This document shows, in pieces, positions 18,716-27,505 of a DNA stretch of 33,913 nucleotides (its first letter is position 1; the number at the start of each line of letters is the position of its first letter). The notes under the pieces are model-generated. The model was given only the letters and a program-made list of their open reading frames with translations, did no database searches and was not told the DNA's origin. A program made the position numbers and the translations under genes. Origin of the DNA: Pseudogracilibacillus sp. (GTDB taxonomy: Bacteria; Bacillota; Bacilli; Bacillales; Amphibacillaceae); NCBI GenBank assembly GCA_026169505.1, contig JAPFCO010000505.1:1-33913 (forward strand). The letters are read 5' to 3'.

Positions 18716-19120
18716 ATGACATTTCGAGTGAGTCCTTATTTGATTTTTCCGGGGAATGCGATAGAAGCTATTCATTTGTATGAAAGAGCATTCGGGGTGA
18801 AAGCAACGACGATTAGTACGTTTGCAGATATGCCAGAAGCTGTTCCAGAACATGTGAAACATCAAGTAGCACATGCAAGAATAGATATTGGTGAAACAGA
18901 ATTGCTTCTATCAGATTCAGCTGGCTCAGCTATTCATCTTGGCAATCATATGACGATTTGTATTCATGCAAAAGATAGCGAGAACGCAAAACAAGTGTAC
19001 GATGTCTTGCAAGAAGATGGAGAAGTAAGTGTGCCATTACAAGCAACCTCATTTAGTACGGCGTTTGCTAATGTGACGGATCAATTTGGGGTTACTTTTC
19101 AAATACTAGCAGAAAGCTAA
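18716..19120 (+). CDS. VOC family protein (PhnB/glyoxalase-like)
   Basis: VSPYLIFPGNAIEAIHLYERAFGVKATT...; HARIDIGETELLLSDS. Confidence 0.88.
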   Translation: MTFRVSPYLIFPGNAIEAIHLYERAFGVKATTISTFADMPEAVPEHVKHQVAHARIDIGETELLLSDSAGSAIHLGNHMTICIHAKDSENAKQVYDVLQEDGEVSVPLQATSFSTAFANVTDQFGVTFQILAES

Positions 19121-19171
19121 TAAATATTATAAAAAGTTCCACTAATCTATAATGAGTGGAGGGAAGACGTA

Positions 19172-19462
19172 ATGCCAACTTGTCAGAATTGCCAACAAAC
19201 GTGGACATGGTTCCAATCAGTGAAAAATATGTTTCGCTTGAAATGCCCCTATTGTGGAATGAAACAATATCAATCAGCTAACTCTAAGAAAAAAACATCG
19301 ATACTTAGTATAATACCGATTGCCATTATATTTCTCGTGAATGTATTTTCATCTTTAACGCTCGGAGCTGGGGCTATTTTGCTCATAGCTCTTCTTGTAG
19401 CAATGTTCGGGTTTTATCCATTTTTGCTCCAACTATCCAATGAAGAAGAATTTTATCCGTAA
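19172..19462 (+). CDS. CXXC zinc-finger-like membrane protein (TIGR04104-like)
   Basis: MPTCQNCQQTWTWFQSVKNMFRLKCPYCGMKQYQ then two TM segments. Confidence 0.75.
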   Translation: MPTCQNCQQTWTWFQSVKNMFRLKCPYCGMKQYQSANSKKKTSILSIIPIAIIFLVNVFSSLTLGAGAILLIALLVAMFGFYPFLLQLSNEEEFYP

Positions 19463-19490
19463 CATACGAGCGCCTTAAACCATATAAAAA

Positions 19491-19594
19491 AACTAGATAT
19501 GTTTATTCAAGCTAGTTTGGAATATCGGTATAAGCATCCACAACAATACACTGCGTTAGTCGAAATTGTATTTCATGCAAGAACAGCTGTGTAA
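19491..19594 (+). pseudogene. Fragment resembling a TetR/AcrR-type regulator
   Basis: LDMFIQASLEYRYKHPQQYTALVEIVFHARTAV* without start or N-terminal HTH. Confidence 0.4.
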
Positions 19595-19788
19595 ATGAAT
19601 AAGTTAGTAATTTGTATGTATGTAATAGATTGAGATTGATGGGGAATTTAAATGAGTGAACGAAACTTGCCCGACTATTCGATCGTGAGGCAAGCTTGGA
19701 TGAAAAACAACCATGAAACTAATCTACAAGGCGTGTTTCATTTGATAAGAGCGATAATTAAATAATGGAAAGGTCCATCTTTTCGATG

Positions 19789-20604
19789 TCATACACTACC
19801 TTTCGGGAGGATGGAGCGAATCAGATGATTTGAATCCCAATCACCGAATGACAAATAGGTGATGGGATACTTTTTTGGAAAAATCTTTTTCCGGATTTCA
19901 TTTTCTTTCCAACCTTGTTTATAAAGATGAAGTACTTCTTCCTGGAGCGATGTTAAATACTCGAGTTTATTCGTAAGTGCTTTGCGACCGTCTTTAACAT
20001 ATCCAGCATGACAGCAAAACATTTCCTCAAAGTCATACGCTAATACTTTTTGAAGCGATGCAATGATTGTCGGAATATCTTCGTTTCGCATGATTACTTT
20101 TGTTTTCGGTTGTACGTAGAGGTCGCCTGAAAAAAGTTGTCCGGTTTCATTATTTAAAAAGGAGAGATGGTCTTTTGTATGACCAGGGGTATCAATCACA
20201 TCCCAAGTAGCTTGACGTGATGAAAAAAAATTTCCTATCGGATTTGCTTCAAATGGCTTTCTTTTACCCCAAAAGAACTTTCGGTATAGTGGATAGTTTG
20301 CAACTTCCTTACAGTCATTAACAGACATTTCATTGATATAAACTGGAATATCATATTTTTGCTGGAGGAAAGCCGCTCCACCCGTATGATCCTCATGATT
20401 GTGCGTAAGAAATAATTGATCAATATCTGCTTGCTCAAAGAATGGCTGTAGATCTGTTAACAGTGACTGTGAGCCAGAATCAATTAATATACCATCGACT
20501 TCAAAACAATAAGCATTCAATTTTACCGGTCCGAATGAAACAAAGCTTTGTACATATCGTACAGCAGACATTTCTCCTAATTCAATGGTTGTTTTTTTAA
20601 ACAT
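19789..20604 (-). CDS. MBL-fold metallo-hydrolase
   Basis: LFLTHNHEDHTGGAAFL; VIDTPGHTKDHLSFL; LFSGDLYV. Confidence 0.9.
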   Translation of the reverse strand: MFKKTTIELGEMSAVRYVQSFVSFGPVKLNAYCFEVDGILIDSGSQSLLTDLQPFFEQADIDQLFLTHNHEDHTGGAAFLQQKYDIPVYINEMSVNDCKEVANYPLYRKFFWGKRKPFEANPIGNFFSSRQATWDVIDTPGHTKDHLSFLNNETGQLFSGDLYVQPKTKVIMRNEDIPTIIASLQKVLAYDFEEMFCCHAGYVKDGRKALTNKLEYLTSLQEEVLHLYKQGWKENEIRKKIFPKKYPITYLSFGDWDSNHLIRSILPKGSV

Positions 20605-20684
20605 ACGTCACACACTTCCCATTTCATTTTGTTAATACGTAGCATACCACAAAGTAAATGAATATTCATTCATATTTTAAAAGT

Positions 20685-20719
20685 AAAAAAAGTGCACAAT
20701 CCAATAAAGATGGTGCACT
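20685..20719 (-). terminator. Intrinsic terminator of the MFS gene
   Basis: Minus: AGTGCACCATC...GATTGTGCACTTTTTTTA. Confidence 0.8.
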
Positions 20720-20726
20720 GTATATA

Positions 20727-22199
20727 TTAAGGCGTATCTTCCATGTCAGTTGGTTTGGCACGATAGACAAAGAAGGCCAAGACAACGGCGATAACAGCCA
20801 TTACAAAAGCAATTAAATAAACAAGACTAACACCTGCAACCATCGCTTGATCGATTGTGTCAGGATGCTGTGGCTGGTTGGCATTATTCAAGAAATTAAG
20901 CTGCCTAGAGTTCATAATACTAATAAAGACGGATACACCGATCGCTCCAGCAACTGGCTGTAAAGTTGTCATCACTGCAGTACCATGGGGATACAACTTT
21001 TTAGGTAGCTGGTTTAATCCATTTGTTTCCGCCGGCATCATGATAGCTGAAACAGACAGCATTAATAAGATGTAGCCAATGATGATGATCCAAATGGAAG
21101 AATCGACGGTTAATCTACTCATCATGAACATCGTTCCGGCTAGTACAATCGTTGCTGGAATCATAAGGACCCGTGGCCCATATTTATCAAAGAGATGTCC
21201 CATGAAAGGAGACATTGCTCCATTTAGGAGGCTCCCAGGTAACAGGATTAGTCCAGCGGTGGCAGCAGATAAAGCTAATGATCCTTGCATGAAAATAGGT
21301 AAGATTATTTCGGATGCAAACATTGCCATAATAATAATTAAAAACATAAAAACAGCATGTGTATACATTGGATATTTAAATACTCTCAAATCCATTACAG
21401 GATCTTTCAGTTTAAACTGTCTAATAGAAAACAGTACAATACTAATGACTCCCACTATTATTGTGAGATAAACTTTGGGACTGAAAAAGCCAGCATCACT
21501 TTCTCCCGCAGAACTAAACCCATAAACAATTGCCCCAAATCCGATCGTAGACAAACCAATAGACAATAGATCAATTTTTGGTTTTGTTACTTCGGAAACA
21601 TTGATTAAATATTTATAAGCAAATACAATTGAAAATAAAGCGAAAGGAATCACGATAATAAAGAGATAACGCCATCCTAAATATTCGACGATGACTCCAG
21701 ATAATGTAGGGCCGATAGCTGGTGCAAACATAATAACAAGGCCGATGATACCCATTATTTTCCCGCGTTTATGCGGTGGATAGATGAGTAAAAACACATT
21801 GAAAATAATCGGCATTAAAAGTCCAGTTCCAACTGCTTGGGTGAAGCGACCAACTAATAAAATTGGAAAATTAGGAGCTAAGGCACAAATTGTCGTTCCA
21901 ATTGTAAATATAATCATCGTTCCTAAAAACAATTTTCTTGTTGTAAACCATTGTAATAATATAGCTGATATCGGTATAACAACTGCCATGACCAACATGA
22001 AACCTGTTGCCATCCATTGCACGGTCGGTAAGGTAATATTAAATTCCTTCATCAATGACGTAAGTGCAATATTTAATAATGTTTCGTTTAATACTGCAAA
22101 AAAAGTACCGATAATTAAAGAAAGCATAATCGGCATGACTTTTACTTTTGGATCATCTGCTAAAAATTCATATTTCTTTGGTTCATTATCATCTTTCAT
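20727..22199 (-). CDS. MFS transporter, DHA2 family (14-TM drug:H+ antiporter, EmrB/QacA-like)
   Basis: LNETLLNIALTSLMKEFNITLPTVQWMATGFML; GRFTQAVGTGLLMPIIFNV; APAIGPTLSGVIVEYLGWRYLF. Confidence 0.93.
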   Translation of the reverse strand: MKDDNEPKKYEFLADDPKVKVMPIMLSLIIGTFFAVLNETLLNIALTSLMKEFNITLPTVQWMATGFMLVMAVVIPISAILLQWFTTRKLFLGTMIIFTIGTTICALAPNFPILLVGRFTQAVGTGLLMPIIFNVFLLIYPPHKRGKIMGIIGLVIMFAPAIGPTLSGVIVEYLGWRYLFIIVIPFALFSIVFAYKYLINVSEVTKPKIDLLSIGLSTIGFGAIVYGFSSAGESDAGFFSPKVYLTIIVGVISIVLFSIRQFKLKDPVMDLRVFKYPMYTHAVFMFLIIIMAMFASEIILPIFMQGSLALSAATAGLILLPGSLLNGAMSPFMGHLFDKYGPRVLMIPATIVLAGTMFMMSRLTVDSSIWIIIIGYILLMLSVSAIMMPAETNGLNQLPKKLYPHGTAVMTTLQPVAGAIGVSVFISIMNSRQLNFLNNANQPQHPDTIDQAMVAGVSLVYLIAFVMAVIAVVLAFFVYRAKPTDMEDTP

Positions 22200-22447
22200 C
22201 TATCTTCATTCCTGTCTCTTAAATTAAAATAAAAATTAATTTATTATTTAGCTATGTAATCATAACATAGGAGAGCTTTCAAGTATATAATAAAAGTCAT
22301 TTAGATTGAACCAATCGGATAAGAGCAGATACAATTAATGTAGTAAATGGTTGCTACATAACAACCTAGTAATTGCATATTCAAGGGAACATATATATAT
22401 TAGAGATAGAGATTATAAAATATTACGGTTCACTAAGGGGAATTAAA

Positions 22448-23293
22448 ATGCAAAAATTTGCTTGGATTACAGATAGTACATGTGGTCTGTCCGAGGAATT
22501 TATTAAGGAACACGATATTTATGTACTTCCACTGAGCGTAATTATTAATGGAGTATCATATAAAGAAGATATCGAAATTTCAAAAGAGCAGGTTTATGAG
22601 AAACTACAGGAACACGGTGAAGGTGCTACAACAAGTCAGCCAGCATTTGGTGAGTTTATCGATCTTTATGAAGAATTAAAAGAAAAGTATGATTATGGTA
22701 TTGCAATTCATGCTTCAAAAGCATTAACAGGCACGTATGAAAGTTCTATTATTGCTTCAGAGCAAACAGGATTTCCAGTTGAAGTTATTGATTCAAAAAT
22801 TGGTGCATATGCGTTAGGAAAAATGATTAAAAACGGGATTGAATTAGAAGAGCAAGGAAAGACTTACGAAGAAATTGTAGCAAAACTGCGCACATATCCA
22901 GATCAGGCGGAAATGTTTTTACTACCATCTAGTTTTGAACAAATGAAAAGAAGTGGACGAGTTAGTACATCACAAGCAGTGTTTGCAAGTTTATTAAATA
23001 TAAATCTAATATTAGGATTTAATGATGGTGCTGTTGTAGTGAAAGAGAAAGTTCGAACAAAAAAACGTGCAGAACGACGTTTCTTTCAAATTATTTCTGA
23101 TGCGGTAGAAAAATATCAATTAAATGAAATTTGTGTCATGCATGCAGGCGTTATCGATCGCGCTCATAAATGGAAAGAAGAGATTGAAGATATGCATGAA
23201 CAATTAAAAGTAAAAATTGAAACTTTAGTACCTGTTGCAGGTGTCCATGCCGGTCATGGGACAATGTCTGTCGCGTGGTTGAAAACGAAATAG
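22448..23293 (+). CDS. DegV family protein (fatty-acid-binding fold)
   Basis: MQKFAWITDSTCGLSEEFIKEHDIYVLPLSV; TSQPAFGEF; SFEQMKRSGRVS; start at 22448 after AAGGGGA. Confidence 0.92.
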   Translation: MQKFAWITDSTCGLSEEFIKEHDIYVLPLSVIINGVSYKEDIEISKEQVYEKLQEHGEGATTSQPAFGEFIDLYEELKEKYDYGIAIHASKALTGTYESSIIASEQTGFPVEVIDSKIGAYALGKMIKNGIELEEQGKTYEEIVAKLRTYPDQAEMFLLPSSFEQMKRSGRVSTSQAVFASLLNINLILGFNDGAVVVKEKVRTKKRAERRFFQIISDAVEKYQLNEICVMHAGVIDRAHKWKEEIEDMHEQLKVKIETLVPVAGVHAGHGTMSVAWLKTK

Positions 23294-23381
23294 TAGGCAA
23301 AGGATAGATCTTATATATAAAAGGTAACGGGTTTAGCATCTTTTTCAACAATGCTTTAACAATGAAATTAGCAAATGAAAA

Positions 23382-23407
23382 AGTTCAGATTTAGTCTGAG
23401 CTTTTTT
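23382..23407 (+). terminator. Intrinsic terminator
   Basis: AGTTCAGA-TTTAG-TCTGAGCTTTTTT. Confidence 0.7.
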
Positions 23408-23639
23408 GCTTGCGATCACTTACTACATTTTTAAACAATCGATCATATCTCTAATAATTACTTTTAAGTTCACTAAGTCCTATTGCTACCAAAAAAAGGT
23501 AGCAACTAATAAGACTGCTACGTTCAATGTGATTCCCGTAATTATAAACTATCATTTTCAGATGTTATAGCCAAAAATTCCTAATTAAAATTTCTGTAAT
23601 GAATTAATTCTCAATTTATATAATATCCAATTTAATCGA

Positions 23640-24053
23640 CTATCCTTCAACGATTGCATAGTATTTCAAGGTTTCCCCATTTGACTTCACGACTAAAAGT
23701 ATTTCATCTTCTTCATTAGTTGTAAATATTATGGCACCAACAGGTAGCTTATTCGACATTTCATCTTCAAAATCTGTATTACGATCATTTCTTGCATTTA
23801 TTTCGCCAACCTGCTCATCTTTTGTGAATGACATTTCCTCCACCCAGTCAATGTTTGTCTGATAAATCATGCCATTATACTGAAAAATATCAGCTTCGGG
23901 ATCTAATGAAAGCACTTCTGCAGCATTAGGATTTTTAGTTTCCTCCACTTTTACCTCTTCTGTGTCGGGTGAATTAGTGCAACCGGTTATTGTTAGTAAT
24001 GCAATAATAAATAAAATATAAAATATCCTGTTGGATGTTGCATGTTTCAGCAA
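23640..24053 (-). CDS. Small lipoprotein
   Basis: Lipobox LTITGC; acidic mature domain. Confidence 0.7.
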   Translation of the reverse strand: MLKHATSNRIFYILFIIALLTITGCTNSPDTEEVKVEETKNPNAAEVLSLDPEADIFQYNGMIYQTNIDWVEEMSFTKDEQVGEINARNDRNTDFEDEMSNKLPVGAIIFTTNEEDEILLVVKSNGETLKYYAIVEG

Positions 24054-24184
24054 GTAGACACCATCTTTCTAAGAATTAAATTTCGTTTTAATTGTTGCCT
24101 AGCGAATATACGGCATCTATTCTGTAACAATATTATACGACAATAGCAGCCAATCGTATTATAAGGTCAACCAGCCATTTTGCT

Positions 24185-24370
24185 TTAGAAAATAAAAGTT
24201 AATACTATAGCTATCATCAAACTTTGAACAGAAAGAATTGCAATTGAATTCCAACCTATTTTATGATCGGTTTTCTTTATCAGATAGGTTTGGGAAATAT
24301 AATTAATTATGAATACTATGATTAATACAATTATAAATGTAAACCAAAAAGGTGCACTAAACACTAACAT
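24185..24370 (-). CDS. Small two-TM membrane protein
   Basis: 61-aa hydrophobic ORF MLVFSAPFWFTFIIVLIIVFIINYISQ... Confidence 0.5.
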   Translation of the reverse strand: MLVFSAPFWFTFIIVLIIVFIINYISQTYLIKKTDHKIGWNSIAILSVQSLMIAIVLTFIF

Positions 24371-24606
24371 TTCAACTCATGCCTTCTATTATGTAAAATA
24401 ATCCAATTCAAACATAATACATCGATTATAACTGGGCTTGTTAGCTGAACAGAATTGTCATTTCTCTACGCTTTTTTCTCTTCTATTTCTAATCTTTTTC
24501 GTACTAACTCTCATCATTCTCGATTCCAGCCTAATCTTTATATAGGATTTACGAGCTGTTTTGGAAATTACTTATCTTTTTTCCGCTAGTTATCTATAGT
24601 GGGGGA

Positions 24607-24878
24607 TTAACCTTTTAATACTACCTTTTTATTGCGCTTCATATAATAGATAATAGGATTAAGGAAACCGAAGATTAAGATTACCAAAAACATATATGTA
24701 GTAACTTTATCTCCTTCTGAACCAATTTCATCACCGATAAACTGTTTGTCACTTTTCTTCTTAATTTTGCTAAAATAATAATAAAAAACATAAGTATTGC
24801 TGCAATTATAAACGTGACAAAGATTGGTCATAATAATGTGAATGCTCCTGCTGTTTCAAAAGAGTCGTACGGATACAT
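24607..24878 (-). pseudogene. Small membrane protein gene with nonsense and frameshift
   Basis: AGGAGGTACCAATG start at 24878: MYPYDSFETAGAFTLL*PIFVTFIIAAILMFFIIILAK / KIKKKSDKQFIGDEIGSEGDKVTTYMFLVILIFGFLNPIIYYMKRNKK; TGA at 24830-24828 and a later frame change. Confidence 0.65.
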
Positions 24879-24944
24879 TGGTACCTCCTAAATTCTTTTT
24901 AAGATCTGGCTTTATTACTGAATAGGCGCAAATCCTTTTTCAAT

Positions 24945-24969
24945 AATTGCTCCTTTTAGTGGAGCAATT
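24945..24969 (-). terminator. Hairpin downstream of the DUF3221-like lipoprotein, probable terminator
   Basis: AATTGCTCC-TTTTAGT-GGAGCAATT; weak T-tract. Confidence 0.45.
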
Positions 24970-25010
24970 GCGCCCGTTAATTGAAAACCGAGTCTCGTAC
25001 TGATAATTAA

Positions 25011-25328
25011 CTACTTATCAACTAATTCAACGGAAAGCGTTTTAATTTGTGCAGGGCTTGATTCCATTATAGTGCCATTATATCCTACCTTTACCTTATC
25101 TCCTATGTGAAATATTTCATCGTTATTGACTGAGAGAGAAACAAGTATTTTTCCCCTCGTACCATCGACAAGCGCTGTGTCACCATAAATATCTTTGATT
25201 GTTCCTGTAAAATAGAAACTTGCTGTTTCAATATCAGTAGGTTCTTCATCATTTCCATTAATTGAATTGGAGCATCCAGAAATAGTTAGTAAAACAATGA
25301 TTGCTACTGCCTTGTATGTTCTTTTCAT
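25011..25328 (-). CDS. Lipoprotein, DUF3221/YobA-like
   Basis: Lipobox LTISGC; GTIKDIYGDTALVDG...LSVNNDEIFHIGDKVKVGYNGTIMESSPAQIKTLSVELV. Confidence 0.7.
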   Translation of the reverse strand: MKRTYKAVAIIVLLTISGCSNSINGNDEEPTDIETASFYFTGTIKDIYGDTALVDGTRGKILVSLSVNNDEIFHIGDKVKVGYNGTIMESSPAQIKTLSVELVDK

Positions 25329-25456
25329 CCCACATTACCCCTCCGTTTATATGCGATAAAATGGCCTGTTAGTTGAACAAACTTTAAACGCAGAAAGTTA
25401 AAAGTGTTCAGAAGCTGCGACCTACATATTACATGATGAGATGAATATTTTAGTAA

Positions 25457-26290
25457 TCAGTCTACAATATTTCCAATAGGACTCCTGCAATTCCCCATTG
25501 GAATATATTTACGATTAATGATTTTTTTTAAATTCACAATAGCATTTCCTTGATATACTTGTTGCAAAATATTCGCTATTTTTTTGATTTCTTGTTCACT
25601 TACTTTTTGCTTCATAAGCATTGTTTGAAACCAATGACTAATTTCCATCGGGGAAACATTTCCAGCTATGGAAGAGAGACGATCATATCCATAGGATACT
25701 TTTTCTTCTAATCCTACTTCTCCACCAGCATAGAAATATAAATTATTTTTCTGTATACCGTTTTTAATTCTTTCAACTTTTACTTTATTACCAGCATCTT
25801 TTATTCCAACCACTAAATCTAGCTTACTTAACTGAATCAAACTTTTTTCTGATAAATCAAATCCGGTTCTTTTTGGGTTGTTATATAAGATAGTAGGCTT
25901 ACCACTTAGATGTATGATTCTTTTTGAGTAAACTAATGCTTCTTCTTGTGTCGGTATAACATATGGTGGATACCCAAGCATCATACCAGATAGTCTTGTA
26001 TTACGAAGGGTTTTAGCTAATTCCTCCGCCTCTTTCTGTCTAGTGGAAGATACACCAAATATTATTTCCATATTATTCACGAGCTCATCTTCTAGTTCTA
26101 AAGCGTTTATTAATTCAATTTTCTCTTGAAGATTTAGACTATGCTGTTCTCCAGTAGTTCCAGAAACAAGAACAGATTTCACTCTTTGTTTATACAAGTT
26201 GTTTATATGGCTGATTGTTCCTTGAATATTAAGCGACTCATCCTCGAAAAAAGCTGTCGGGACGGCAATATGAATCTTTTCTGTTAGCAT
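25457..26290 (-). CDS. Dihydrodipicolinate synthase/N-acetylneuraminate lyase family protein
   Basis: SVLVSGTTGEQHSL; ILYNNPKRTGFDLS; VGIKDAGNK catalytic Lys region. Confidence 0.87.
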   Translation of the reverse strand: MLTEKIHIAVPTAFFEDESLNIQGTISHINNLYKQRVKSVLVSGTTGEQHSLNLQEKIELINALELEDELVNNMEIIFGVSSTRQKEAEELAKTLRNTRLSGMMLGYPPYVIPTQEEALVYSKRIIHLSGKPTILYNNPKRTGFDLSEKSLIQLSKLDLVVGIKDAGNKVKVERIKNGIQKNNLYFYAGGEVGLEEKVSYGYDRLSSIAGNVSPMEISHWFQTMLMKQKVSEQEIKKIANILQQVYQGNAIVNLKKIINRKYIPMGNCRSPIGNIVD

Positions 26291-26469
26291 TATATTCTCC
26301 CCTTTATTCATCAACTAATTGAATAGCATCAGTCATTATAATTATAATCTTTACTCATTTTAACATAATGTTTTTTCGACTATCAATCATACAATGATTA
26401 TTTAAAAAAATGATGTATCAATACTTTACGAAGTTGTCTGAAAGTTTATCCCTTATATTTGCGTCCATA

Positions 26470-27201
26470 CTATTGTAATGGGTCATATTCGTATTTGTAA
26501 CGGAATTGTTCGGAATATCTATGCACATAATAACCACGAAACGACGTACTGATATAATAAAGAATAGCAAAATTACTTAGTACAACAAGCAGAGGTGAAA
26601 AGTCTGCCATAGAGCCTATAATACGTTGTTCCATATTTGCTGTATTCGGCCAGACTGCTTTCGCTGCAAAATATAAGCTACCTAGGACAGCGAAAACAGA
26701 AAGAATACGTTTACTGTTCCGACTCGTCCATTCTACTAGAAAAGGACGTTGTTTTGCTTTGCCAAAAACCATCACTTTTATGTTGTGGTAACCGATATGA
26801 AAAGAGTAAACGAATGTAAAGATGAAAAGCCCCGCATATAATAACTGTAAAGGGAATGGATTAACGAATAATTGTAGGAGCTTCAATGCAAGTAAGCTAA
26901 AGAAAAGCATGAAAATTCCAATGAGCATAGGTAGTATTTGTAGATGGACATACCAGAGGCTTGAAAACAGTGGGATAAACTCGTTATGTACATCTAACCC
27001 ACCAACAGCTTCATCCATACGATTCTCCACATAAATAGAACCCCCGAATAATGCATAACTACCAGCAATAACAAATAAGATGAAAAATGCGATGAGTTTT
27101 AATCCTTTAAAATTTTTAGCTGTATCTAATAAATTTTTCACAAACGATTCACTTATTGCAGGCTCTATTTGTTCGAATGATGCTTCAAAATTTTATTTCA
27201 T
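26470..27201 (-). pseudogene. Multi-TM hypothetical membrane protein gene whose SD/ATG start is followed by TAA at codon 3
   Basis: AAGGAGGATTTTAAATGAAATAAAATTTTGAAGCATC...; 223-aa ORF continues in the same frame from GTG 27141. Confidence 0.5.
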
Positions 27202-27257
27202 TTAAAATCCTCCTTGCTTTTAAACATTATTTATCATCTGTTCTATTTATGTAACTT

Positions 27258-27373
27258 AATCAATTTCATAATTCGAATTGACCGCCACAATGCTACAATA
27301 TGTAGTTTTGTAGTGACTTTCTTAACTACATATTGTAACGTCGCAGCTTTCTATAGTAATGATGAAATCGATT
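27258..27373. repeat. 116-bp quasi-palindromic repeat, copy E
   Basis: aatcaatttcataattcgaa...aatgatgaaatcgatt; gapless to A-C. Confidence 0.9.
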
Positions 27374-27505
27374 CAACTATACCTATTAATTACCATACCT
27401 GTCTTTAATTAAATAGACAATAGGTCCTTGCTCATAGTGTATCTAGTAATTATTTTCAAATCGAACGGAACAAAGTTAAGATGTACATAAGGAGAGTGAA
27501 GTCGA

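Noticed and set aside
21079-22227. Plus-strand ORFs antisense to the MFS gene (also 20857-21075, 21357-21569)
   Set aside because: Shadow ORFs of a well-supported transporter; no domain, no SD
8361-27373. CRISPR array interpretation of the repeated 116-bp units
   Set aside because: Copies are kilobases apart, palindromic over their full length, with no spacers or cas genes
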